NCBI GenBank assembly: GCA_017451425.1
Contig: JAFSPP010000012.1
Location: forward strand, 1 to 51,945
Reading direction: 5' to 3'
DNA length: 51,945 nucleotides
Source of the DNA: Clostridia bacterium
Lineage (GTDB): Bacteria > Bacillota > Clostridia > Oscillospirales > Acutalibacteraceae
Below are positions 41,741-48,877 of the stretch, piece after piece. How positions within the stretch are numbered: position 1 is the stretch's first letter; each line of letters starts with the position of its first letter. The notes beneath the pieces are model-generated. The model did no database searches, had not been told where the DNA came from, and saw nothing but the letters and a program-made list of their open reading frames with translations. The position numbers and the translations under genes are program-made.

Positions 41741-42874
41741 TTAACCCTTGTTACTGTAATGCTTAACTATGGCCTTAAGTTCCGTTTTAAGTTTTTTGCG
41801 ACGTTTAAAAACTGCCCTTACTATTCTGTACACAAACAGAACAGGCAGAAGGAAAGGATACTTTGCATATGTGGGATAATAACTCTTTACGTTATCCCAC
41901 GGCAGGAACAGACGGTTCCAGACGTACTTTAGAAATCCAAATCTGCCCTCCTGGGCATTAAGCTTGTTTTCAACTCTGTTTGCTATATTTCCGTAAGTGC
42001 CTGACGTAATAACATACTCAAACATTTCATTCTCTTCATCCGAGAACTCATTTCCCTCGAGCAGATCAAATGCCAGCTCGCGGAATTTTTCTTCAAATTC
42101 GGCAATACCCATTTTTCCGAGTTCGGTCTTTATGTATTCCATATCAACGGAATCAGAATACTTTTTCATAAAGACATAAGTATCAAACAGATAGCGCAGT
42201 CCTGTACCGCTTCCGCTGTAGTGCTTGTATGTGTGGGAAGTCACACATACATAAAAATCTTCCAAAGAGAAGTGACATCTGTACTTCTTGCCTTCATCAC
42301 AGATCAAACGACTTCTGACATCCTGATAGTATTTAAAGATAGCTTCATTAAAGCTCTTGCTGTAAAGCATTATGTGCATCTCGAAATTGAATATCGGAGG
42401 CTTTCTGTAAACATCATTTACGGACACTCCGGACATACCCTTCAAAGTAAATCCGAGACCTTCCATAATAGTTTTACAATCTCCGATACGATTAACGTCA
42501 AAAAGGATATCAACATCCGACATCTGGCGCATGCCAATCTTCGGATACATATCCTTTAAGACCATGCCTCTCAGCGGCACGTGCCAGATACCTGCCTTTT
42601 CAAGTTCATCAGAAACCTTCGCACACTCAATATCAAAAGCCGCCACCTTGCGGATGGTTTTACCAAGAGACTGGGTAAACCGAGGATCTTTGACGCCGCA
42701 GCTCTCAAGAGCATAGGCAACAATGCCGGTTACAGAGTGCTTCTCCGTGACCTTGTACAGTATGTCAAGGTCCATACCCGACACTCTGTCAGCTTCAGGC
42801 GTTTCGCCGTTTATAGAGCATGCGGCGAGATATGCAACATCAAAAACTACTTTTCTGTACTCTTCACTTGTCAT
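41741..42874 (-). CDS. NTP_transf_5-type nucleotidyltransferase of the peptide-modification cluster
   Basis: The 377-residue protein matches the uncharacterised nucleotidyltransferase family (PF14907): residues about 95-130 read PLRGMVLKDMYP and MRQMSDVDILFD, with the D-x-D metal pair of nucleotidyltransferases. Its C-terminal half is helical and ends in a very basic tail (FKRRKKLKTELKAIVKH). The start overlaps the exporter gene by 11 bases. Homologues occur beside HPr-kinase-like and PqqD genes in some lasso-peptide clusters, where their action is unclear. Here it could act on the phosphorylated peptide. Confidence 0.8.
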   Translation of the reverse strand: MTSEEYRKVVFDVAYLAACSINGETPEADRVSGMDLDILYKVTEKHSVTGIVAYALESCGVKDPRFTQSLGKTIRKVAAFDIECAKVSDELEKAGIWHVPLRGMVLKDMYPKIGMRQMSDVDILFDVNRIGDCKTIMEGLGFTLKGMSGVSVNDVYRKPPIFNFEMHIMLYSKSFNEAIFKYYQDVRSRLICDEGKKYRCHFSLEDFYVCVTSHTYKHYSGSGTGLRYLFDTYVFMKKYSDSVDMEYIKTELGKMGIAEFEEKFRELAFDLLEGNEFSDEENEMFEYVITSGTYGNIANRVENKLNAQEGRFGFLKYVWNRLFLPWDNVKSYYPTYAKYPFLLPVLFVYRIVRAVFKRRKKLKTELKAIVKHYSNKG

Positions 42875-44546
42875 TGCATATCACCCCTGTCTCGGTAAAC
42901 TCAAATACACTGTCACAGATAGAAAGCGCAGACTTTCTATGTGTGACAATGACGATAGTTGTATCTGTCATAGTCCGAAGGTTATCCAGAAGCTGCTGCT
43001 CTGTTGCCGCGTCAAGCGCGCTGGTGGACTCGTCCAGCAACAGAACAGGGCAGCCGGAGAAAACAGCCCTTGCGACAGCAAGACGCTGCATCTGACCCTC
43101 AGACAAACCTGAGCCCAGTTCTCCCAAAACTGTATCAATACCGTCCTTAAGTTCCAGAACAAAGTCCTTTGCGCAGGCAACTTCAAGAGCGTGGAGGATT
43201 CTTGAATCATCCCTGGCATCAGCAGGGCTTGCAAGAGAGACAACTTCCCTGACAGTGCCGCTCATAAGGCCGTTGCCCTGCGGCACATACGCAAAGAGTC
43301 TGCGGTATGAGGAGTCAAGCGAAAACAACTTGCCAGACTTATCCGCAAAATATCTCTCTCCCGAATCAGGAGAATAAATACACATGAGGAGTTTCAAAAC
43401 AGTTGACTTGCCGCAACCGCTCTCACCTGTAAACGCAGTGTGTTTACCCTTCTCGATACAAAGACTGATGTTTTCAACCGCAGCATCAACATCCGACTCA
43501 TATGCGAAAGAAACGTCCTTCAAACCGAAAGAAGAAAGCTCATTCTCATAAAACGAGGAGATTTCCGCCAATGACTTAGGTGAGAAATCATCATCCTTGA
43601 AGTCCTCAGCCTCCATAAGTCTCTCGGCACTTGCGATAACCGCAAAGTACTGCGGCAGATATCCGGAGATATTTGCAAACGGAGCCTGTATCTGAGTTAT
43701 AAGCTGTGTGATAGCGGTAAGTGTACCGAAAGTTATCGTGCCGTTTATAATCCCGAATCCGCACCAGATAACGCCAAAGAGGTACATACCGCTCATGAGA
43801 GCACCGAAACCTATGTTACAGAAATTTGAAAAGCGGTTCTTTTTCATTCGTGCCGCTTTGTGCGAATCCATTCTGTCATACGCAGACTCAAGAGTCTGCT
43901 CCTCAGCGACAAACGAGCGGACGATCAGAAGACTGACGATTCTTTCATGAATGAAAGATCTGAATCTTCCGTCCGCCTCCTGCACTTCCTTGTGCATCCT
44001 TTTCAGAACCTTTCTGAAAAGAAAACTGAAAACGATAAGCACAAGACCAGCCAGAAGGACAAACAGCGCAAAACGGGGCTCAAGTATTAAAATCATGACA
44101 ACGGCACTGATAAGTTTTACGGACATACCGAACAAACCGGGCAGTATATCCGCGTAACCGTTTGCCACAACCGTGGTATCGCTTGTAAGCCTGTTCAGCC
44201 ACTCCCCGGAGTGTACTGAACTTACCTCTGAATAATCCTTTTTTAATAAGGTTTCAAAAAGGCGCGCCTTAAAAATGTTCTCAAAAGTAGCTTTTGTATA
44301 CTCGGTAAGTCGACGTACTAATGCCCTAAGCAAAAGCTGAACAACAACAAGGAGAATTATAAACAGAACATACCGCAGAAATGAATCTCTGTCCCTGTCA
44401 GCGGCGGAGTCGACAATGCCGCGAAGCAACAGTGCATAAAGGACTCCCGACGCGCCGTAGACAGCCTGAACCAGAGAAAGGATAAGCACATATCCTTTCT
44501 TTTTACCCGGAACAGTATATACCCATTTCAGCGCGGTATTCTTCAC
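42864..44546 (-). CDS. ABC exporter (fused permease and ATPase) of the peptide cluster
   Basis: The 560-residue half-transporter has six helices in the first 310 residues (ABC_membrane) and an ATPase domain with Walker A GESGCGKST, signature LGSGLSEGQMQRL and Walker B VLLLDESTSALD. There is no N-terminal C39 peptidase, so leader removal must be done by another protein, probably the S26-type peptidase whose stop overlaps this GTG start. GGAG precedes the start. It likely exports the modified peptide. Confidence 0.92.
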   Translation of the reverse strand: MKNTALKWVYTVPGKKKGYVLILSLVQAVYGASGVLYALLLRGIVDSAADRDRDSFLRYVLFIILLVVVQLLLRALVRRLTEYTKATFENIFKARLFETLLKKDYSEVSSVHSGEWLNRLTSDTTVVANGYADILPGLFGMSVKLISAVVMILILEPRFALFVLLAGLVLIVFSFLFRKVLKRMHKEVQEADGRFRSFIHERIVSLLIVRSFVAEEQTLESAYDRMDSHKAARMKKNRFSNFCNIGFGALMSGMYLFGVIWCGFGIINGTITFGTLTAITQLITQIQAPFANISGYLPQYFAVIASAERLMEAEDFKDDDFSPKSLAEISSFYENELSSFGLKDVSFAYESDVDAAVENISLCIEKGKHTAFTGESGCGKSTVLKLLMCIYSPDSGERYFADKSGKLFSLDSSYRRLFAYVPQGNGLMSGTVREVVSLASPADARDDSRILHALEVACAKDFVLELKDGIDTVLGELGSGLSEGQMQRLAVARAVFSGCPVLLLDESTSALDAATEQQLLDNLRTMTDTTIVIVTHRKSALSICDSVFEFTETGVICNDK

Positions 44547-44983
44547 TTTATAATTCTCCGAACAATTCTCTTGAACTTAAACCATACCCGTTTCAAAAGC
44601 ACACGCAAACCGACAGTGTGCAGTATACAAAACGAGTATGCCCTGTATCTGAAATCAGAAATACCGTATTCCCTGCCGTTCCTGACAAAACCTGTCATGA
44701 CGGCAATAATATCCTCATCCCTAATTCCGTACTCTTTATACAAACAGTTGTCACCCAGTATGACATAGTCATCCGGGCGCACTTCTACTATTCTGTGTAA
44801 AACATATTTATCGGGAGGTCTGCGGTAAAGTACCACATCCCCGACTTTAAGCCTCTCTGAACCTTTAGGCGAAGCGATAAACAGATCCTTTCCCTGACGC
44901 AGAAGAGGCATCATACTGGTGCCGACGTTACTGTACGTCAGCGTACCGTATTCATCCAGATAATCCTCGTAAGAAAAAACCAT
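44543..44983 (-). CDS. S26/S24-like signal peptidase-type protein
   Basis: The 146-residue protein has the nucleophile motif NVGTSMMPLL (G-x-S-M-x-P) and the second box VLHRIVEVRPDDYVILGDN. In it the general-base position is His (L-H-R), as in SipW/ER-type signal peptidases, rather than Lys. It lacks an N-terminal anchor but has a hydrophobic stretch near residues 115-128 and a basic end. Together with the PqqD-like and exporter genes it probably cleaves the precursor leader. GGAAGAG precedes the ATG; it starts one base after the PqqD stop. Confidence 0.85.
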   Translation of the reverse strand: MVFSYEDYLDEYGTLTYSNVGTSMMPLLRQGKDLFIASPKGSERLKVGDVVLYRRPPDKYVLHRIVEVRPDDYVILGDNCLYKEYGIRDEDIIAVMTGFVRNGREYGISDFRYRAYSFCILHTVGLRVLLKRVWFKFKRIVRRIIK

Positions 44984-44984
44984 A

Positions 44985-45245
44985 CTACTCTTCCAGCGCC
45001 CCTATACCGCGAAGCTTTTCAAGTGCAACAGAGACATCTTTTTCAATTACCTCACGCGGAGCATCAAATCTCGAGCACAAAGCTGAAACGAGTTCCTCAT
45101 AAGAAATATCTTCCGACAAAAGGTCAAGTATGGCTCCAAGAGTCTTGTTGCCTCTCACCACACCGGAAAAATCCGCCGCCCCCGTAGGAACCAGAACAGT
45201 GTTGTCTCCGCTGCCGTGCACCAAAAACAGATTACTGAGTTTCAT
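44985..45245 (-). CDS. PqqD-family peptide chaperone
   Basis: The 86-residue protein has the PqqD fold pattern: a short beta-hairpin region, a GNKTLGAILDLLSEDISYEELV helix pair and a C-terminal helix (EKDVSVALEKLRGIGALEE). PqqD-type proteins (RiPP recognition elements) bind leader peptides and present them to modifying enzymes. I start it at ATG 45245; the GTG two codons earlier is also open. It follows the kinase gene directly and precedes the peptidase gene. Confidence 0.85.
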   Translation of the reverse strand: MKLSNLFLVHGSGDNTVLVPTGAADFSGVVRGNKTLGAILDLLSEDISYEELVSALCSRFDAPREVIEKDVSVALEKLRGIGALEE

Positions 45246-45251
45246 AAACAC

Positions 45252-45962
45252 TCACCCTTTCATCGTATTAAAAGACAACTCTGCAGCTGAAATATCCTTG
45301 TTGCAGCAGAGCTTCCAGAAATCCACTGAATTCTTCATCCTGTCAACAAGTTCCAAAGTACAACTTAAAGAACCCGCATCCAAAGGCCTGTAGGTCTGCT
45401 GAATCAATATGGGGTATGCTGATTCAAAATCCAAACGAACAATGCTGTTTTCCGAGGCACGCTCGATAATGCAAACACTCTTCAGCAAAACAGAAGTGTT
45501 TGTGCTGAGTCTGTGTTTGCCGTCCCATGGCGTGCCGTACGCAACAACACCAGAATCAGCAACCTCAAGGATAGGCTTGTCATCATTTATCATAACAACC
45601 TTATCCCCTAAAAGTTCTCTCCAAAGCGCAGCATGTGTGCTCTTTCCTGCCCCGCTCTTTGCCGTAAACAGATATCCTACCCCATCCACAGCCAGACAAG
45701 ACCCATGAAAAAGCATCTTACCACGATAAGGCAGTTCTTCAGCAATCTTCCGATAAACCGCCAAAGTCTCATAGTACCCAAAAGAAAACTCTCCATCCGT
45801 AGTCGACCTTGACCGTTCAAACTCAATATCCGCTAAGCTCACAGCAACGCTGAAATCAACGGAAGAAGCATCAACAACATACTCCCCACAAAGCCTGTGA
45901 ACATCCTCATACAGCGACTCAACCAAAACATTAAGCCCTGCTATCCTATAAACACCATTCAT
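45252..45962 (-). CDS. HPr-kinase-like protein of the peptide cluster
   Basis: The 236-residue protein has the P-loop AKSGAGKSTHAALW (about 99-112), INDDKPIL and AYGTPWDGKHRLS. These are the marks of the HPr kinase/phosphorylase-like family found in peptide clusters, not of true HprK, whose N-terminal domain is missing. In lasso clusters such kinases phosphorylate a C-terminal Ser of the precursor. It starts five bases after the 120-residue protein, with a weak ribosome site, so coupling is likely. The target may be the Ser in the SGD tail of the small peptide. Confidence 0.85.
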   Translation of the reverse strand: MNGVYRIAGLNVLVESLYEDVHRLCGEYVVDASSVDFSVAVSLADIEFERSRSTTDGEFSFGYYETLAVYRKIAEELPYRGKMLFHGSCLAVDGVGYLFTAKSGAGKSTHAALWRELLGDKVVMINDDKPILEVADSGVVAYGTPWDGKHRLSTNTSVLLKSVCIIERASENSIVRLDFESAYPILIQQTYRPLDAGSLSCTLELVDRMKNSVDFWKLCCNKDISAAELSFNTMKG

Positions 45963-45967
45963 AAGCT

Positions 45968-46330
45968 TTAAGGTACTGCAGGGAGATATACGTCTCCGCT
46001 CCCAGAAACATTAATGTCGCTTCCGGGTTTGTCAGAATTATAATTATCCTCACCTGAAGGGACATCTATAACAGGCAGTTCTATAGCAGAACTGTCATCA
46101 TCTGAATTCGAACCGGTACTGTTTTCTTTTTCATTACCGTCGTTGTTTACTTTATTCTCATTTAAGTCTGTAGTGTCAGCAGCATCTTTTTCAGCACTTA
46201 CAGAAGTCGCGTTATCAACATTTTTACGATTTTCTGCGTTATCAGCCTTTTTATCAAGGAAGAAAAAAACAACAAACATAATAATTGCCAAAACAATACA
46301 GCAAACGGCTATGACTACACGTTTTTTCAT
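45968..46330 (-). CDS. Membrane-anchored acidic protein with peptide-like C-terminal tail
   Basis: The 120-residue protein has a single N-terminal helix (VVIAVCCIVLAIIMFVVFFF, residues 5-24). A long Asp/Asn/Ser/Glu-rich linker follows, then IELPVIDVPSGED, and it ends INVSGSGDVYLPAVP. The tail resembles that of the upstream 32-residue peptide (ITASGDVIVDPLP): an SG/GDV core and a terminal Pro. It may be a second, membrane-tethered substrate of the cluster enzymes. It lies between a terminator-like hairpin and the kinase gene; AAGGA precedes the ATG. Confidence 0.65.
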   Translation of the reverse strand: MKKRVVIAVCCIVLAIIMFVVFFFLDKKADNAENRKNVDNATSVSAEKDAADTTDLNENKVNNDGNEKENSTGSNSDDDSSAIELPVIDVPSGEDNYNSDKPGSDINVSGSGDVYLPAVP

Positions 46331-46356
46331 AAAAACAGATCCTTCTCAAAACTTCA

Positions 46357-46392
46357 AAAAAGGAGCGGAAAAACGGATTTCCGCTCCTTTTT
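46357..46392 (-). terminator. Terminator-like hairpin between the peptide gene and the modification genes
   Basis: Arms AAAAGGAGCGGAAA and TTTCCGCTCCTTTT with a six-base loop and five T on the minus strand. It lies 12 bases after the peptide stop and before the rest of the operon. Partial termination would give more peptide than enzyme. Confidence 0.8.
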
Positions 46393-46404
46393 ATTGTGCT
46401 TTAT

Positions 46405-46503
46405 TTACGGTAGAGGATCAACAATTACATCACCACTTGCGGTAATAACATCTTCTGCATCAAACTCAATAACTTCAATATTTAAAGCTTCATACTTTTC
46501 CAT
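46405..46503 (-). CDS. 32-residue peptide, candidate precursor of the modification cluster
   Basis: The frame ATG 46503 to TAA 46405 is too short for usual gene finding but has a strong AGGAGAG site. It starts 22 bases after the stop of the secreted Ig protein. The product begins MEKYEALNIEVIEFD and ends ITASGDVIVDPLP. The acidic 'EVIEFDAEDVITxSG' core is, from memory, a pattern seen in small peptides of Lachnospiraceae and suits recognition by a PqqD protein. A Ser/Thr-containing tail would offer sites to the kinase and nucleotidyltransferase. There is no Cys and no obvious double-Gly leader site. Precursor status is inferred from context. Confidence 0.7.
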   Translation of the reverse strand: MEKYEALNIEVIEFDAEDVITASGDVIVDPLP

Positions 46504-46525
46504 AATAGTATCTCTCCTCTTACCA

Positions 46526-48706
46526 TTAAGCATTAGCATCTGCATATGCTTCTACAGCAACATAATAGTTGTAGATAGAAGTAACTGCAAGTTTCTTCTC
46601 AAGTGCAAAGCCGTCTGTATCCATAGCTGCCTTAATATAAGTAAGCGGGCACAGATTTACCTTTGCCTGAGCATTTTCTGAGTAATCTGTTCTGACTTTA
46701 ACATCAAACTTCTTGTCAAAATCAGCAATTGCGATACTGTCTGTCTGCTTACAATACCATGTCTCTGTGCCAAGTGTTACTGCATTAACCTGATTTGAGG
46801 TAATGTTAACACCATCTGCAGGCTTGAAATAAACATTCATCTTAGTATCAGAGTTTAATACCAATGCATATTTTGCTTCATCAATACCGGTATTTGACAG
46901 AGTCTTTGTTACGGCATAACTATCACCAATAGCAGTTGAAGCTGTCGTTACATCAGAAGCCTCAAGCTCAGTGTATGCACTCGCTATATCTGTATGGTTA
47001 TTCTTGCCATCAGTCCAACCTGAATTCTGCATATAATAACCATAGTCACTGATGCTCTTTACAAGAGTCAGAAGTTCATCACTTAAAGTTGACGAAGGAT
47101 TATTTGCCTTATCATTTACAACATAATCGCAATAATCTTTGACCTTGTATGTATCAACAAGTGTCTGGTTATCACCATAATGAAGAGTTGCAGTTATATC
47201 ATCGTTAATCTCAAGTGCATTAACCTTACAAGTGAACCAGTATGTTCCATCACCATTATCTGTAGCATCAGCAATAGCCATAGTCTGTGTTCTGCCATCA
47301 GCTACTGCAAAGTCCATATAAGCGTCAGTTGTATCTCCGCCTCTGAAATTGACCTTAAACATTACACCTATTTCACCGGAAAGGACAAGTGAATGGTTTG
47401 CAATAACGGGTGTTGCAGGAATCACTAATTCAAATATAGCATCACTGGCGAACTGTCCCAAAGAACCCGACTGTGAACCGCTTTTTACAGCGACCAGGTA
47501 TACACCCGAAGTAGGAATTCTGTCTGCATTAACTTTAAAATCAACCCAACCATCTTGATAATCAGAAGGACCAAAGGTCAAACCGTTTTCTGTCTTTCCA
47601 CTTCCGCTAATGCTTCCCGTAGCAATTGGTGTTGTCAAATTGTCTTCTGAATAAACCTCTATGTTAAAGACATTAGCCTTTCTTCCACCGCCGGGAACAG
47701 CATACTGGGCAACAAAGCTGCTTTGTGTGACATCATATGTACCGATAACTATTTTTCCGCTTTCAGGATCAACATATGCTTTATCATTTTCAGCTGTAAC
47801 ACTTGCAAGAACCGGATGACCGGTTGAACTATAGTTTGAGGGCATTAATTCTAACACACGATTATTGGCATTGTCCCGTACCTCAACATTTGCAACTGCT
47901 GTCTTTCCTCCATCGGCGGTTGTAACAGTAACAGTTGTTTTACCAACGGAAACAGGAGTAACAACACCGTTTGCGTCCACTGTCAGTACAGAGGGATCTC
48001 CGGATTCCCAAGAAACCGCTTTATTTGTTGCAGAATCCGGAATCACTGTTGCAGTAAATGCATAAGTTTTAGTAAGTCCCTCAATAATGATATCGTCTTT
48101 GTTCAAGGAGACGGCCGAAACGGCATTAGGATTCGAAATTGTTGTAAACTGAAATACAATATTGTTGCCAAGATAAATATTACCATTATTAGAAGAAGGG
48201 TATACGCAATTCTCATCAAAATAAAGGTAATATGTCTTTCCGGGCTCAAGAAGTGTATTGCTTACAGTTATCTCAATATTACGTCCCTTGTTCATTGTAC
48301 CGGCAATTGAACCGACATCTTCTGCGGTAATGCCAGTTGCTGTGCCATCATATACAGCAATAGGATTGGCAGTAAAATCATTCGTGCCAAACAATTTTAA
48401 ATTGTTAGCTAAATTGCTCGGTCCCGTATGATTTCCCTGCTGACAATCACCCAAATCAATGTTAATAACTAAATCCGAATCCGGAGCAACTTCATTATTA
48501 AACACATTGGTATATGTATTTGTCGTTGTATCAAGCGTACCATAAGTGATTGCGTCTTGATAAGTTCCGGTTACAGCGATTTTAAGATTTGCACCCTGTT
48601 TGGTGTACTCTGCCATAGATGGTATCGCAACCGTAAATACCATCAACAGAGCAAGCATTAGGCTTAAGGCTCTGCTTTGAGGGGTTCTCTGCGTTGTTCT
48701 TTGCAT
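46526..48706 (-). CDS. Large secreted protein with bacterial Ig-like (Big_2) domain
   Basis: The 726-residue protein has a signal peptide (RALSLMLALLMVFTVAIPSMA), an N-terminal Big_5-like domain (about 20-190), and a Big_2 domain (VSLNKDDIIIEGLTKTYAFT... WESGDPSVLTVDANGVVTPV, about 200-285). A jelly-roll-like part follows. It ends in a long C-terminal domain (about 430-726) of the kind found in many Lachnospiraceae surface proteins, with LSGEIGVMFKVNF and LLTLVKSISDYGYYMQ. No LPxTG is seen. I start it at ATG 48706 after AAAGGAG; a GTG 13 codons upstream is less likely. It heads the peptide operon. Confidence 0.8.
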   Translation of the reverse strand: MQRTTQRTPQSRALSLMLALLMVFTVAIPSMAEYTKQGANLKIAVTGTYQDAITYGTLDTTTNTYTNVFNNEVAPDSDLVINIDLGDCQQGNHTGPSNLANNLKLFGTNDFTANPIAVYDGTATGITAEDVGSIAGTMNKGRNIEITVSNTLLEPGKTYYLYFDENCVYPSSNNGNIYLGNNIVFQFTTISNPNAVSAVSLNKDDIIIEGLTKTYAFTATVIPDSATNKAVSWESGDPSVLTVDANGVVTPVSVGKTTVTVTTADGGKTAVANVEVRDNANNRVLELMPSNYSSTGHPVLASVTAENDKAYVDPESGKIVIGTYDVTQSSFVAQYAVPGGGRKANVFNIEVYSEDNLTTPIATGSISGSGKTENGLTFGPSDYQDGWVDFKVNADRIPTSGVYLVAVKSGSQSGSLGQFASDAIFELVIPATPVIANHSLVLSGEIGVMFKVNFRGGDTTDAYMDFAVADGRTQTMAIADATDNGDGTYWFTCKVNALEINDDITATLHYGDNQTLVDTYKVKDYCDYVVNDKANNPSSTLSDELLTLVKSISDYGYYMQNSGWTDGKNNHTDIASAYTELEASDVTTASTAIGDSYAVTKTLSNTGIDEAKYALVLNSDTKMNVYFKPADGVNITSNQVNAVTLGTETWYCKQTDSIAIADFDKKFDVKVRTDYSENAQAKVNLCPLTYIKAAMDTDGFALEKKLAVTSIYNYYVAVEAYADANA

Positions 48707-48791
48707 AGTTTCTTTTCTCCTTTGTTTATTTGAATTATTCACCACATTGTTCTATGTCAAAAATACTTCGATACGAAATATTTACTACAAG

Positions 48792-48820
48792 ATTTTAGCA
48801 CTTTATGTAATAGGTGTCAA
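48792..48820 (-). promoter_or_regulatory. Promoter of the Ig protein-peptide operon
   Basis: TTGACA (48820-48815), 17 bases, TAAAAT (48797-48792) with TGC directly before the -10. Transcription would start near 48785. Confidence 0.75.
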
Positions 48821-48830
48821 TAGATAATAA

Positions 48831-48857
48831 GGCACGGCTTTTGGCCGTGCCTTTGTT
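48831..48857 (-). terminator. Terminator after the PEPCK gene
   Basis: Arms GGCACGGC and GCCGTGCC pair around a short T-rich loop, with AAGG/CCTT ends and T-runs on both strands. Confidence 0.8.
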
Positions 48858-48877
48858 TGCTTTGTTGGTTTGTTTGC

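Noticed and set aside
41741..46503. Classical lasso-peptide cluster
   Set aside because: Kinase, PqqD-like, exporter and nucleotidyltransferase fit, but no asparagine-synthetase-like cyclase and no B2 protease are present, and the peptide lacks a clear ring-closing acidic residue after a leader.
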